A stretch of 64,000 nt of DNA from Symbiodinium kawagutii (GCA_009767595.1 VSDK01027264.1:186422-250421), one strand, 5' to 3'. Numbered from the stretch's first letter, positions 1 through 11,469 are shown. A program made the numbers and translations. Notes: generated by a model not told the origin, from the letters alone.

Positions 1-270
1 ACATGACTACGATGATCTTGAAACAAAAGTCATAGTCTCCAACTACTAGGTTGAAACAAACCCAGGATTGCTGGGTCAAGGTGATCATATCACGCACATG
101 TGGGCTTTCTACTCAAAGCAGCAAAACAACAGTTCAAGTCATCACCAGTGTTCCTCTTAAACTCGTCACCCAGTTCTTTTCTCCCAGTGCTGAAGCAAAA
201 GTCTTGAAGCATCAAGCAATACCATGCAAAGCCACGGTGCGAATTCAAACTCGTTAAAATCACACAAAAT

Positions 271-1143
271 TTAGATGAATACATCCTCTGTGAAAAAGCG
301 ACTCATCTGCGTTCTCCTCTGAGTTATCTGAGTTAACTCTGATGGGATGAGCCGGGAACGTGCCCTCCGACTTAACGGGTGGCGACACAAAGGACAAGAT
401 TCAGAGACTTTGAGCCAACCAGCTAAGCATACAGCATGGAAGATATGCTGGTTGTTTGCACATGGAAGCACAACGACACTTTGATCGTTCGGTTCGAAAC
501 CTGCAAGACAAATGGAACAAATGGAACTACCACCCGGGCAAAGTCCATTGTCACGGATGGGTACGACCTGCAAATGGAAGTCTCGTAAGAAACGTGTTCG
601 ATCTCTCTCGGTCCATTGTTTCAAATATGGCCGTGCCATGGTGAAGAGTGCGACGGAACCTTGCAGAAGATATGGTGTGAGCAAAAGCCAGCAGCTTTGC
701 TGCAGGATCCTGCTACAGTCACCAGCATAGCATAGGCAAACCAAGGTTACTATGGGCCAACCCAAGTCGAAGACCAAAGCCAAAGGACTCAAGACATACA
801 AAAAGAGCTTCTTTATCCAAAGGCGACCATCGCTCTCTTCATGCCACCATCTGGCCAATGAAGCGAGCACCAAGATTTTCAGCCAGAGAACTATCCAAAA
901 CCATTGTTGCAGTGGCCCAATCGGTTGATTGCAACTGTCCTCCCAATGGCCATAGAGCCAGAAGAACCACTCCCGAAAGAGCTCTGCGCCCGAGAACATG
1001 TCCCATGTCAGTGTAGCCATGAAGCTACAGCATGTCAGCGACACGATGACAAATGGCATTAACTTCGTCCACATTAACAAGACACGCAGCAGCTGTTGGA
1101 TTGCTCCCATTGCTCCCATTCCCGCTCTTGGAGAGAACGGCAT
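271..1143 (-). CDS. Membrane RING-H2 finger protein (probable E3 ubiquitin ligase), intronless
   Basis: The minus-strand frame is open for about 290 codons. The first in-frame ATG is at 1143; a longer start at 1161 would use GTG, and an in-frame stop lies a few codons above. Counting from that GTG, four hydrophobic stretches (about residues 35-52, 84-102, 120-145 and 157-175) suggest a multi-pass membrane protein. A C-terminal RING follows at about residues 215-259: CSIC, then a Cys, two His and a Cys, then CPLC. RING domains bind two zincs and recruit E2 ubiquitin enzymes; here the domain should face the cytosol. The third and fourth ligands are spaced C-x4-H (CANNQHIFHAVC) rather than the usual C-x1-H, a small insertion in the zinc loop. 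A basic tail closes the protein. No intron is needed, unlike most genes nearby. The RING assignment is firm; substrate and membrane are unknown. Confidence 0.82.
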   Translation of the reverse strand: MPFSPRAGMGAMGAIQQLLRVLLMWTKLMPFVIVSLTCCSFMATLTWDMFSGAELFREWFFWLYGHWEDSCNQPIGPLQQWFWIVLWLKILVLASLARWWHEESDGRLWIKKLFLYVLSPLALVFDLGWPIVTLVCLCYAGDCSRILQQSCWLLLTPYLLQGSVALFTMARPYLKQWTERDRTRFLRDFHLQVVPIRDNGLCPGGSSICSICLAGFEPNDQSVVVLPCANNQHIFHAVCLAGWLKVSESCPLCRHPLSRRARSRLIPSELTQITQRRTQMSRFFTEDVFI

Positions 1144-1772
1144 GGCGGCACTTTGACCCACCGCGCTCCCAAGTTCGCTGTGGTGCTAATGTTGGATAGT
1201 GGATGCGTACGATCTCATAGAAGAACCTACTCCCTAGAGGACCCATGTTTGTTCTTCGGGTCCACATTTCATAGGAAACGATCACAGCCTTTCAACAATA
1301 TGGTCGTGGAAATCTCTTGCTCGTGGAAACTACAAAACTGCTCAGACTGCCACATGAACAAGAAAAGCTCTCAGTTTTGCCGACAAAAGAAACAAGAACA
1401 GCGTCAGCATGACAGCGCATCGAAATGGTGCACGCCCAAGCCAAATCACCCAAAAATAGATACAAAGATCGTTTAGTGCTGAATTTTGTGAATTGGGTAG
1501 TTCTATCAATACTGACAAACCAGCCAAAGCTGATTGGTCGCACAGGGGGAAAGCAATTTATTGATGGGGTGAATAAATGATAATGAAATGATGCCTGAAC
1601 CATTGCTGTTCACGATGATTTCTGGTGAGCACAAATCTCGAAATAAAAAGAATGAATGTACTTTCTTTAAATACATAAAAATATGTATATATTGAGATTA
1701 ATAGATATATTTGTGTGTGAATATCCCTGTTGGGTGGTTCTGCCGCTTATACAAAGCTGAAGTTTACACAGC

Positions 1773-1930
1773 TTGCAGAGTTGGAGGCACCACCCCGTGC
1801 GGATTCCACCGCCTGGAGTCCGCCGACCATGTCCTCAGTCGCGTCTCCAAGTCGGTTCTTTGGGACTTCAAAAAGCGTGCAGAAGAATCGACTTTTTATA
1901 AATCAGATACATAGACAGGAGGAAAAGAAT

Positions 1931-1978
<48 letters not shown>

Positions 1979-4643
1979 GTAGGTAGATAGATAGATAGGT
2001 AGGTAGGTAGGTAGATAGATAGGTAGGTAGATAGATAGGTAGGTAGGTAGGTAGATGTGTGTATATACTGTATATGTTTATGCGCGCATCGGTTTGTATT
2101 ATGCTTATAGGCCCTATGTGATGCTTACAAGTATGATGTTCATTTATACATATCTCCTGTGACCATGTGCGGGTATCAAAGGGGCCATCGGTGTTGTCAT
2201 TGCGCGTGCCCCTGCTCCCATCTGCTCCCATCTGCTCCCATCTGCTCCCATCTGCTCCCATCTGCTCCCTGACCTGCTTCAAGATGGTCAACAAACCGTA
2301 GTCCGTATGCTCTCCCACACCGATCTCCTTCTCATAATCCTCCCAGGAGAGCAGGCCCCCGGAAAGTTGGTGTTGGACATCAGCCATCTGATGGATGATC
2401 TGTCTGGCTACCTTGGACGTCTCACATCCTCTTTCACTCTGTGAGTCTCGCTTTCGCACCCACCATGCTTAAAATGATCCATACTTTAAGTAAGTAAACC
2501 AGCAGTAGATTGAGAAACCTGCATTGAATGAAAGCCATCATTCGGCATCATGAAATGTTAGTTGGCCATGTGTTTCCACCAATTGGCCATTGGCCATACT
2601 TTGCCACATGAACATCCATCATTTCCACGGCCATCTCATGCCATCTCCATTGTTTCAGTTCGCAGGGCACTGTTAGATCACTCTGGGAGTACCAGCCTTG
2701 ATCGGCCAGTAATGAAGTAACCGATGGGTGGCCACCTTGGACAATCCATCGAGCAGTGCTTCGACGTGCTTAGTGACCAACAAGAATCTGAGGCGCCGTA
2801 GAAATGGCAACCTTCACAAAGGTATAGCCACATTCACCAAGTTTGTCGCTAGCCAACTAGTTATTTTAAGTTATACATTGTCATGGGTGGGATGGTTCAC
2901 TTTATGGGGGAAACGAACCAATTTCTGGTGTCATGGCCCCTAATGGGCAGATCGGCAAAGTGCTGAGGTTTCCAAGTGCATCAAAGCCCACAATGCCTCG
3001 AACTAACGCCTTACTACTTGGTGCCTTTACATGAGTTGAACTACAAAATAAAAAGATATTCAAAAATGACTTAGAGTGGAGAATAGAGCATGTAGAGTAG
3101 CTACTTCGTAGAGTCGGTACTTTGTCAAAGAACAGAAGCTCCAGATCTTCGAGTTAGTGCAATGCTGCAGGTTTCATTGATGAACATTCCACGCCGATAG
3201 ATGCAGTATGCCATGCCCAAAGCCACACTTACCCAAGCATGCGGACAATTTTGAACACAGTAAGAGCGAAACTTATTCTGAGCTCTACCACCATTGCCAA
3301 CATGGGTCCTAAATATTAAGGTTCCCCCTGAAATGATTGCTGTAATTTCGCCATTCTTGCTTTGTTAATCTTTGTTTGATGCTGCTGGGGGTACTGACCA
3401 CATTTGGAAACACCCATATTGATATATTGAAGCACCCCAAAAAGAATTAGGGATGATGGAAGGCACCATCATATATCACACCAATCACTTGTGGACATTC
3501 TGTGTTGATGCCTGGCTGCTATCCCTTGTTCTTAAACTTGTTACAAGTAAGCATCATCAATCACATTAACAAATTAAGCAACCATTAATTAACCATTTAC
3601 GAACCATTACCCACGCAGTAAGCAAACATGAACCAACCATTAATACACCATAAATCAACCATGAACTAACCATTAACTAACCATTAACCCACCATTGACC
3701 AACCATTGATCCCCAACATTCAGCTGAGCAAGTCAAACCCATGGCACCGCTGTACTGAGGCTATTGCAGGCTGGTCCAGATACCTGAAGCTGCGACTGGT
3801 GCAACCTCCAACGGGTCAACTCTTTAACAAGTATGGTCACAGGATGTCACAGGCACAGTATGTCTCACTGTTCACAAAGACGAAATATACTGCAATGGTG
3901 TTGATATGCGATGTAAAGATGTAGTAAAGATGTAGTAAAGATGTAGTAAAGATGTAGTAAAGATGTAGAAAAAATGTATGATACACATGTCACACATGTA
4001 CAAATGCGGATACATCGATGTCTGGTTGGAAATTCGGGCAGTGCCATGAAGAAACACGAAGAACCAGCAGCAGAATGCCAAGGAACTGATCGAAAAAATG
4101 TCGCTCCTTGCCCAAGATCAGGGCCATTTGTTGCAGCAACCTGTGGCAGCGGCGAAGTGGGAGATCCGCTAAGGATGTTTTGCTGCAAAAACTGATCACA
4201 TCATTCTAACATGAATAATTACCAATGATAATAATAGCTGTCTAACATGGGTAAGAATATTTTTGGAAATGATGATTATCCAATCACAATATCATGCGTT
4301 GACAAGTAGTAATGATACTTGGGACTATCTACATGAAACTATCAATTCAAGAAGAAAATGCTGCTTTCTCTTCCTTCAAATTCTATGGGACGGAATCATT
4401 GACCTTGTTGTGGATCTCACATTAGAGACATCTCGGTGACCGCCGCGCCTCTGGGATAGCTTAAACATTTCCGCGGCCTGATATGGGGCGGCATGAGGCG
4501 GCATGAGGCGACATGCAGCTCAAAATCATAAAACCAAACGAAACGAACAGCTTGAAATTCTCAGTCGTTCAGTCGTTGAGTCTGTGGCATATTCCTCCAT
4601 GACCTCTTTGAAGCCAGGCAAATCCTGTCGCGGCCCCCAGCTT
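1773..4643 (-). CDS. Split 2-oxoglutarate/Fe(II)-dependent dioxygenase (isopenicillin-N-synthase-like), partial
   Basis: Exons, read from high to low coordinate: 4589-4643 encodes the DIOX_N-type motif with DLPGFKEVMEEY; 4079-4140 encodes LLQQMALILGKERHFFDQ, the helix that follows in this family; 3784-3819 may encode LTRWRLHQSQLQ (weak); an exon ending at 2274 carries GVGEHTDYGLLTILKQ with the iron-binding His and Asp (HTD); about 1773-1833 continues with DMVGGLQA. The order matches isopenicillin N synthase-like dioxygenases, which couple decarboxylation of 2-oxoglutarate to oxidation of a small substrate. The junction LLTILKQ|DMVGGLQ is in phase and uses GT...AG|G. The distal iron His and the 2OG-binding Arg would lie downstream and were not found. 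The intron at 1834-2273 holds two microsatellites. The substrate cannot be inferred. The family call is good; several boundaries are approximate. Confidence 0.7.
1931..2057. repeat. TAGA/TAGG tetranucleotide microsatellite
   Basis: About 30 units of TAGA that grade into TAGG/TAGA mixtures. It lies inside the intron between the HTD and VGGLQ exons of the dioxygenase gene. An antisense open frame across it (Thr-Tyr-Leu-Pro-like repeats) is an artefact of the tandem repeat. Confidence 0.95.
2212..2270. repeat. 10-bp minisatellite TCTGCTCCCA
   Basis: Five to six near-perfect head-to-tail copies of TCTGCTCCCA. They begin four bases inside the intron from the donor of the dioxygenase HTD exon (exon end 2274), so copy number could affect recognition of that 5' splice site. 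Confidence 0.93.
2460..3783. other. Intronic or intergenic AT-rich stretch; one possible exon
   Basis: Mostly low-complexity sequence inside the span of the dioxygenase gene. At 3580-3712 there are irregular repeats of the ACCATTA type (tandem degenerate heptamer-like units). On the minus strand around 2710-2795 a short open stretch containing KHVEALLDGLSK follows a CAG acceptor and precedes a GT donor; it could be another exon of the same gene but has no diagnostic motif. Nothing else convincing was seen. Confidence 0.3.
3911..3969. repeat. 12-bp tandem repeat GTAAAGATGTAG
   Basis: Four to five copies of GTAAAGATGTAG in tandem, within an intron of the dioxygenase gene. Confidence 0.9.
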
Positions 4644-4699
4644 CTCCGGGGGTTGAAACGGTGTCGAAACCATGGAAAAGACCAAATCCCTCCCGGTTT

Positions 4700-7425
4700 G
4701 TGCCAAACAAAGATCGAAACATCTTGGAACATTCAATCGCTTCCTATCGCTTCAACATTCACTCCAAATGTGTTGAACCAATTCAAATACATCATTCGAA
4801 TAGAGAGATTTTCTTTGAGATTCCCTGAGGTTTCATTGTTTTCTCTCCTCCAAAGGCAGCTGCGAGGGCCTCACCACCACTCCAACATGTGGAAAGCGAA
4901 TTCATCTACAGAATTCTACAGACTTCAACAGATATGGAAGAGATGCGGACGAAAGTGGACATCAGGAGTTTAAAATTATCGAGTAGACATCAGGAGTTTT
5001 CAATGAAAAATGTTGGCATTTCGAAACGATCCAATTTCGAGTGTGAATTTTCGCAGTGTCCTGGCTGCCCGACTGGCTGAAAATTTCTCCAATGTAACCC
5101 CATTTGGGCTTGGCCCAAGGTACACCATTCATGTCCAGGGCCTTGCACTGTGAAAGGCACGTGATGATGTCTATGGCATGAACATCACAACACATGAGAG
5201 TTAGTCCACAAATGGAGTAACTTCCCACTGGAGAGAGTTTAGCAAACTTTTTGCTGCAATGAGTCGTTTTGCAATGGGAAAAACGTCCATAGACATCCAT
5301 AGACATCCTGATTCTCGTTCATCCGACCTCCTTGCAGTCTTTTCGCGACTTTTGGATCGAATCCTTGCGGAACTTCGGACTGAACTATCACCCTGCTGTC
5401 CCATGGCACCTTGGAAAAAGTGCCCCTCCTATCACCTCTGAAGCTATGTACATGGTAGATTCATATATCATATATCATATTCATGTATTCCCTATAGTCA
5501 AACAAAAGTGCGCTGCTCAACCATCTCAATTGCAGACACACTCAGACTGTTACCATGACCGAAGCAGTCCCAAGACAAAAATCTGTGTTTGTGCCATCCT
5601 TATATGGATCGATTTTTCGCAAGGCGTGCATGTCTGTCCTGGCCGCATGCTTCATCAACCTGTCGCTGTTCAAGGGGCTGTTGCACGGTCTGCTAATAAC
5701 TGACGCAGGTACCAAAATGGCAAAGCCTTTCCTTTGCCGATTCCCTTTCTTCCAGCAAATGGCAACTGATAGTTACATGGGGTTCCTACAAATTGTGTGT
5801 TCCCTAAATTGATGTAAAAAAGTGATCATGTGTAGCCGGTTGGAATGAAATCCTGATTTTGTGCAAACTCCTGATGATATATGGATCATTAAGGATCCAA
5901 ATCGCATAAGGTACAGCCAAGAAGATGTCGACAGCCCCACCTGCTTCTCCAAAACCTGATCCAAGTCCTGGTGTTGCCATGCTGCAAAGACAAAAAGAAC
6001 CATGCATTTTGACCAAAAGGATTGGTGAAACCTGGGAAGTTTGACCTTGTTGACTTGACATTTCGACCTTCGTGACATGACTTGATGGCTCCGCCGAGCC
6101 ATGTGGCCACTTGATGCTATGCAAGGTGTGCATCGGCTCCTCACCGCCCCGTCCGAAATAGCCTCGCACAGGACCTCGAGCGAAGCCAAAACAAAGGAGC
6201 TTTTTTCAGGAGTCCTTTCGAGGGGTGTCCTTTCGAGGGGTCCTTTCGAGGGGTCCTTTCCACGGATTTCAATCACCGAATCCGAAAATGATTATGTTTG
6301 ACTTGGGAGTCCCCCATGTGGACTACCGGATACCAACAATTCCAAAAATGAAACACTTCAGCGGTGTCTCTGAGGACAAATCTTTCTGGACTCAGTCGCA
6401 GTTTCTCCTGGCTCCGCAAACAATTTGGGATCCAAAGTGACAACATTGACATCATTTTGATATCCATCTGTGATTCATGTGGTCAAAATTGTCGTTTTGG
6501 TACAGGAAAAACGTTCACTTCAGGGTACACCGTTGCTAAACAGCCCTATTTCTAGAATTTTGACTCAACTGTTCAATCTGTAAAAGGAATGTGTGTGTGT
6601 GTGCGTTCCTTTTCTAATTGCTTTTTGTTGATCAAGTGATTTTGCTTCCAATCACTGAACTTGTCTTTTTCTTATTTGCAAGTTTGATCCGTTCCTGTGG
6701 CAACCGTAAGCTCTATTGGCCCCTCCACGGTTTCTTTCCAACCTTCTTCTCCGCATTAAGGCCGAAGAAACGCTGTTGAAGCTCCTTGCGATTTCAGATT
6801 ACCGAGCCGATGACCTTACCATATTGAGATTCTTATGGTGTTTAACAGATTTGGTCATCAGAAGCCACCGGTTTAGCATAGTTTCACTGCTGAATTCCCA
6901 TGCCAACCATGAGAAGAAGCTCGAAAACTGCTGTTTGGCAAAGTTTGAATAGGTGGAGCCCTGTGGGTGCGAGGAAAAATCTTGATCGAAGGCACTAACC
7001 CATGTCATGCCATGGCTGAGTCCCTAACCATAGCCCTTTTCTGCAGATCCACTGAGACACCATGCCTCGGAGCCACTGGATATCCATGTGGGATTGTCCA
7101 TGGAAGATTTGTCTCAAACTTTTTTCGCTCATGGATAGGTTCTCGTGGTAGCATGGGATTCTCAATCAGATAGCAGGTAGAAGATGGTAGAAGATGGTAG
7201 AAGATGGTAGAAGTCTAAAGTGACATTCAACAATTTGTTCAACAACAAGGTATCCCAAAAGTGACAGCAGAAGTTCTCGACATTGCTAAAAAACGACGCT
7301 GCAGAGTCGAGAACTGACACACCGAGGCACCCAGTGACCTGCATGAAGCCAACAACCTGCCAGTTTCAATGGATGGCTTCGCTACAGAAAGGCTTCAGCT
7401 TTACAGAATTTGAACAGAAGAATAC
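4700..7425. other. No confident gene; a few candidate exons
   Basis: No recognisable family was seen. Candidate coding islands: plus 5335-5440 after a TTGCAG acceptor (frames with SFRDFWIESLRNFGLNYHP or SRLLDRILAELRTEL); minus about 5900-6180 (RGYFGRGGEEPMHTLHSIKW, and MATPGLGSGFGEAGGAVDIF after a TTTGCAG acceptor); minus about 6712-6800 (ELQQRFFGLNAEKKVGKKPW then a stop). Several frames look protein-like at each place, so none is called. A 10-bp repeat GTAGAAGATG (four copies) is at 7177-7213. Confidence 0.25.
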
Positions 7426-8691
7426 ATGGAATGCAGCTTCTACAGCTGGAGCATCTGACGACATCAGAATTTGCATCTGAAGTTTGCTGCCGGCCTCACA
7501 TGCATACTTAAGTTGTCGTTGGACTTCTTCCTGCAAGATATCGGAAGATCGAACCAAGTGTGATTAAATGTTCATGTGTTGCTCACGAATGCAGTTTCGA
7601 AACGCTCAAATCTGGAGCTTCCAAGAGGCTTTGTTTTCAGCAGCTGCATGCAGCTAAGTCAAACTGCGTGACACCATATAGCAAGACAATCCAACTGAAG
7701 CGTTGAGAACCCATCGCCTCATCCTTGGACAAGTCAATGATGGGAACTTGTTCAAAAGACTTCGGGTCGACAATCTTGGCCTCTAGTCACCCAGCATTCC
7801 AAAAACAATGCTGAATCTGATGCAGATTGATTCAGATTGATTTCAGATTGATTTCAGATTGATGCAGATTGATGCAGTGTCCAATGTGTCGCAACGTGTT
7901 GCAGTATGTGATCAGCTGCAAACTCGTTGCGTGAGACTCATGCGGAGGCGCCTTTAATGATTCCGGGAGATTGAAAGGAGTGTTACGCTGCGCTGTAACG
8001 TTTTCCGCAGGAACTCTACCTGTCCACCGGTCATCAAAGTGCGAACAGAATCTCCGGGGCTGTGAGAGATCAAAGATGAACTCCTCTCAGGTTGCACTGC
8101 TTGAGACTGGGAACGTTCGTAGATTGCAAGACTCCTTCTAGGTATTTTTAGGTGGCATGTTGTTTTAATCAAGCAATTGATGGGGCAGAATTACAACGTC
8201 AGAATCTTGAGTTGACAACCTGTGCCATGTTGTAGCTCTACCTTGCAGTCATTCCCATAGCAGCTACAGCTCCAGGTAGCTATATGACTAGCTGCTACTG
8301 CATCACCAGGTTGGCTTATCAATGGGTTTATCTCCTGTTGTTGATTGATCCACTAAAAAAAACAATAAGTAAGCAAGCAACTGATCAGCTATCGTTTTTT
8401 TCAGCCCTGTTTGTGATTTCTTACATTCAATTCTCATTGAATTCCTACAAATTCGTTTCACGATCCTATTGGGTCCTATTAATATCTATTTGTGATCCAT
8501 CTATTAAACCATCTATTAAGATGTGTGTACACATATAACATCAATCCATATGTCCATATGAATTCATATAATTCATATATCTTCACCATATCTTCATCTC
8601 AATTTTTGTTGATTTTGTCATGTTTAGTTGTTGCTGACGCCTCGCCTGGAACATTGATGATGTCGTCCTCCTGGTGATCGCCGGACTGGGC
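7426..8691 (-). CDS. Uncharacterised split gene, three candidate exons
   Basis: Exon 7426-7530 is exactly 35 codons between TTGCAG|G and a GT donor and encodes a helical segment beginning EEVQRQLKYACEAGSKLQMQ. Exon 8020-8099 (26 codons plus two bases) contains SLISHSPGDSVRTLMTGGQ, ends at CAG|GTAGAG and joins the first in phase zero. A third candidate, 8641-8691 (17 codons, AQSGDHQEDDIINVPGE), has an AG|G acceptor and a GC donor but does not join 8099 directly in phase, so an exon may be missing. I do not recognise a family; the sequence is charged and probably soluble. The exon calls rest on frame, splice signals and phase only. Confidence 0.45.
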
Positions 8692-8900
8692 CTCACCACC
8701 GTTACACAGAGAAACACCCAGCAGAGATGTGTAGTAGATGAGATAGGAAGAAACATCAACAGATAGAAGATGAATAGAGATTAATGGCGATAGGATTAGG
8801 TTAAGGTTAGAAGATGCTAGACAGGATAGAAGTTGGACTAGAATGTTGGATCAGAACCTTGGATTAGAATGAATTAAATAGATTCGTATGAAGTTTTTGT

Positions 8901-9466
8901 AGATAATTTACGATGATAGAGAGGGAGAGAGCTGGAGTTTATTTGTGATCCTTTGTTGTCGACACAAGCCAGGTTTGAAGTTGTGCCAGCTCCATGATCT
9001 CTGATGGAGCCGTGCAATCTCAATTGCAGAGTCCAAATGCAAAGGATATTCGACTAAGATGGCAACAAAAGCCAAACAGTTACCTTAATAAACCCTATTC
9101 ATAGATTCTATTCATAGATTTCATAAACACATAAACAAGCCATAAACAAGCCATAAACAAGGCATAAACAAGGCATAAACAAGGCATAAACAAGGCATAA
9201 ACAAGGCATAAACAAGGCATAAACAAGGCATAAACAAGGCATAAACAACCAAATGATGGATGTTTTCCATCTCTTGTTGCATCTCTTTGCAACGGAACGC
9301 TGATCTCGGAGTTTGGCCCGTGCCAAATCGATGGTGTCTTTGACCTGGGGACAACGATCGTGTGCTAAAGCAATGGTGGAGAACTACAAGCAAACACAAA
9401 CGCAAGATCTACATGTTCTAGCACTTATAAGCATTTTACAGCATTTTTGATGCTCTTTTATCTCTA
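8901..9466. repeat. Direct repeat, copy 1 (0.57 kb)
   Basis: This block recurs almost base for base at 10195-10727. The two differ by 33 bp, explained by three extra 11-bp units in the internal array (8 versus 5 copies of the AAGGC form). The copies flank about 730 bp containing the palindrome cluster. Neither copy begins TG or ends CA, and no target-site duplication is evident, so a segmental A-B-A duplication is favoured over a pair of LTRs. No gene is visible inside. Confidence 0.93.
9123..9250. repeat. 11-bp tandem array CATAAACAAGG
   Basis: About eleven head-to-tail units related to CATAAACAAGG inside copy 1 of the direct repeat. Because 11 is not a multiple of three, every minus-strand frame stays open with Leu-Val-Tyr-Ala-like periodicity; these frames are not genes. 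Confidence 0.93.
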
Positions 9467-9504
9467 GGGAGGTGGAGTATGGACATCCCGGGGTTCAACT
9501 GCAC

Positions 9505-9920
9505 TAAGTACGCCGTACTTGACGAATTTCCCCTTTCCAGCTTACATGCTTCCAGCCTGAAATGGCTTAAGTACGCCGTACTTAAGGAATTCCCATTTTC
9601 CAGCTTTAAATGGCCTAAGTACGCCGTACTTAAGGAGGTTGGACCCCCCCCCGTCAAAGTCACAGCAGCACATCTGCATGTTCAATGATTTTTTTCCTTG
9701 AGAAAACGAGCAAGGAGGTGGCACATGGACGTCCCCGGGGGTCCAACTGCATTAAGTACGCCGTACTTAAGGAATTCCAATTTTCCAGCTTTAAATGGCC
9801 TAAGTACGCCGTACTTAAGGACTTCCCATGTTCCAGCTTGCATGGCTTAAGTACGCCGTACTTAAGGACTTTCCAGCTTGCATTTTCCAGCTTGAAATGG
9901 CGTAAGTACGCCGTACTTAA
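9505..9920. repeat. Cluster of seven perfect palindromes TTAAGTACG-C-CGTACTTAA
   Basis: Seven near-identical inverted repeats with a one-base centre occur at about 9505, 9567, 9616, 9752, 9801, 9847 and 9903. An eighth, diverged copy (TTAAGTACTCGTACTTAA) is at 10101-10118. The stretches between them share TTTTCCAGCTT..AAATGGC and AAGGA(A/C)TTCCC motifs, and an AGGTGG..ATGGAC..CC..GGTCCAACTGCA leader occurs twice (near 9470 and 9714), so the cluster grew by nested duplication. Function is unknown: candidates are a dyad protein-binding site, a hairpin-forming satellite or fragments of a mobile element. Confidence 0.9.
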
Positions 9921-10194
9921 GGATCCTCCTACACCAGCTCAAAAAAAACGGATCATTGCATAGAAGGCTCGCCAAAGTTTCATGAACACGGTTCTTTATT
10001 TTTTGGAATACACGAGCTTACAATACAGGATCATTGCAAAGCATGAACGCCAAGGTTCCATTCATGCTGCTCACTTCACACGCTTTTGGGTGGAAATGGG
10101 TTAAGTACTCGTACTTAAGGATCCCCCCTCTGTACTTCCCCCCTCTGAATATAGAACTTAAAAACCCCCTATGTGACTCTAACTTTATGTGTGC

Positions 10195-10727
10195 AGATAA
10201 TTTACGATGATAGAGAGGGAGAGAGCTGGAGTTTATTTGTGATCCTTTGTTGTCGACACAAGCCAGGTTTGAAGTTGTGCCAGCTCCATGATCTCTGATG
10301 GAGCCGTGCAATCTCAATTGCAGAGTCCAAATGCAAAGGATATTCGACTAAGATGGCAACAAAAGCCAAACAGTTACCTTAATAAACCCTATTCATAGAT
10401 TCTATTCATAGATTTCATAAACACATAAACAAGCCATAAACAAGCCATAAACAAGGCATAAACAAGGCATAAACAAGGCATAAACAAGGCATAAACAAGG
10501 CATAAACAACCAAATGATGGATGTTTTCCATCTCTTGTTGCATCTCTTTGCAACGGAACGCTGATCTCGGAGTTTGGCCCGTGCCAAATCGATGGTGTCT
10601 TTGACCTGGGGACAACGATCGTGTGCTAAAGCAATGGTGGAGAACTACAAGCAAACACAAACGCAAGATCTACATGTTCTAGCACTTATAAGCATTTTAC
10701 AGCATTTTTGATGCTCTTTTATCTCTA
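10195..10727. repeat. Direct repeat, copy 2 (0.53 kb)
   Basis: Second copy of the block at 8901-9466, in the same orientation, with the internal 11-bp array at 10417-10511 shortened to five AAGGC units. Confidence 0.93.
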
Positions 10728-11469
10728 AACACATCAGATGTAAACAAATGCTTATCGAATGCTATATTTTGAAAAAATCGAATGCTTGTTAATGCAAAGC
10801 AAATGTCATGAAGTGACGTTTTACATCAAATCAAATATCAGTTTGTCGATGGAAATCTCGTTGTTAATGAATGAATGTATGAAAATGTGTGGCTGCGTTC
10901 TTGGACTGATCCAGCCACTTGTTTTCTGTGCCGAGAGACCGAGATCTGCCGATCAAGTCCGATCTGCTCCTTGTCGACTACAAAAGTTGGAGCCTGCAAA
11001 AGACGAAAACGAAAAAGATGCTAAAAATCTGGAAGGATAATGAAAGATGCAAAACTAAATTGTCAATAAATGGTACCCCCAAAGCGTTGCAATAATTTAG
11101 AGGGTCCACAGACTCGCGACTCACAGATCTCGAAGCCTCAGGCTCTTTTGCCTTGGAGAGTGGTTCCTTCTTGAATTTGCATTTCATGATACACCTAAAG
11201 AAATTTTTGATTTTTTTGTCAGAAAGGATATGTGCCAAAAAGACTTTGATACATGTCCATGTTCTGCAGGGCAAGAAATGAGTAAAGTGACAAGTTTTGT
11301 CCAACCCGCGCGCGAGTACAACAGGAAGAGTCCGACACAACACTGCTTCGGCTTATACGCAGCGATGAATTAGGAAGCAAGGTCGGAATGTGACGGAATG
11401 AAGGCACGAGATCTTTTGCAAGGTGGCTGTCCTGTCGTGCTATGTTGCAGGACAGTTCACTCATAGGTT
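10728..11469. other. Region 3' of the crotonase gene; one candidate minus-strand exon
   Basis: Directly downstream of the crotonase stop codon, so the higher-coordinate part is probably its 3' UTR. A pyrimidine-rich tract ending TTTTGCAG|G at 10994 precedes a minus-strand open stretch (high end 10993) reading APTFVVDKEQIGLDRQIS. It looks like an exon of the next gene, of unknown function; its donor was not resolved. Confidence 0.3.

Noticed and set aside
4057..4180. Plus-strand terminal exon reading AKELIEKMSLLAQDQGHLLQ
   Set aside because: The antisense reading (LLQQMALILGKERHFFDQ) fits the dioxygenase family and has correct splice signals, so the plus frame is a shadow.
5590..5700. Possible cytochrome P450 haem motif (FSQGVHVCPG) on plus
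   Set aside because: The ten residues fit the haem-binding pattern, but no other P450 element (ExxR, PERF, I-helix) was found on either side and other frames are equally open.
9095..9405. Minus-strand frames of Leu-Cys-Leu-Val-Tyr-Ala repeats
   Set aside because: Produced by the 11-bp tandem array in all three frames; the copy at 10402-10666 behaves alike.
8901..10727. LTR retrotransposon interpretation of the 0.55-kb repeats
   Set aside because: No TG..CA ends, primer-binding site, polypurine tract, target duplication or internal coding capacity.
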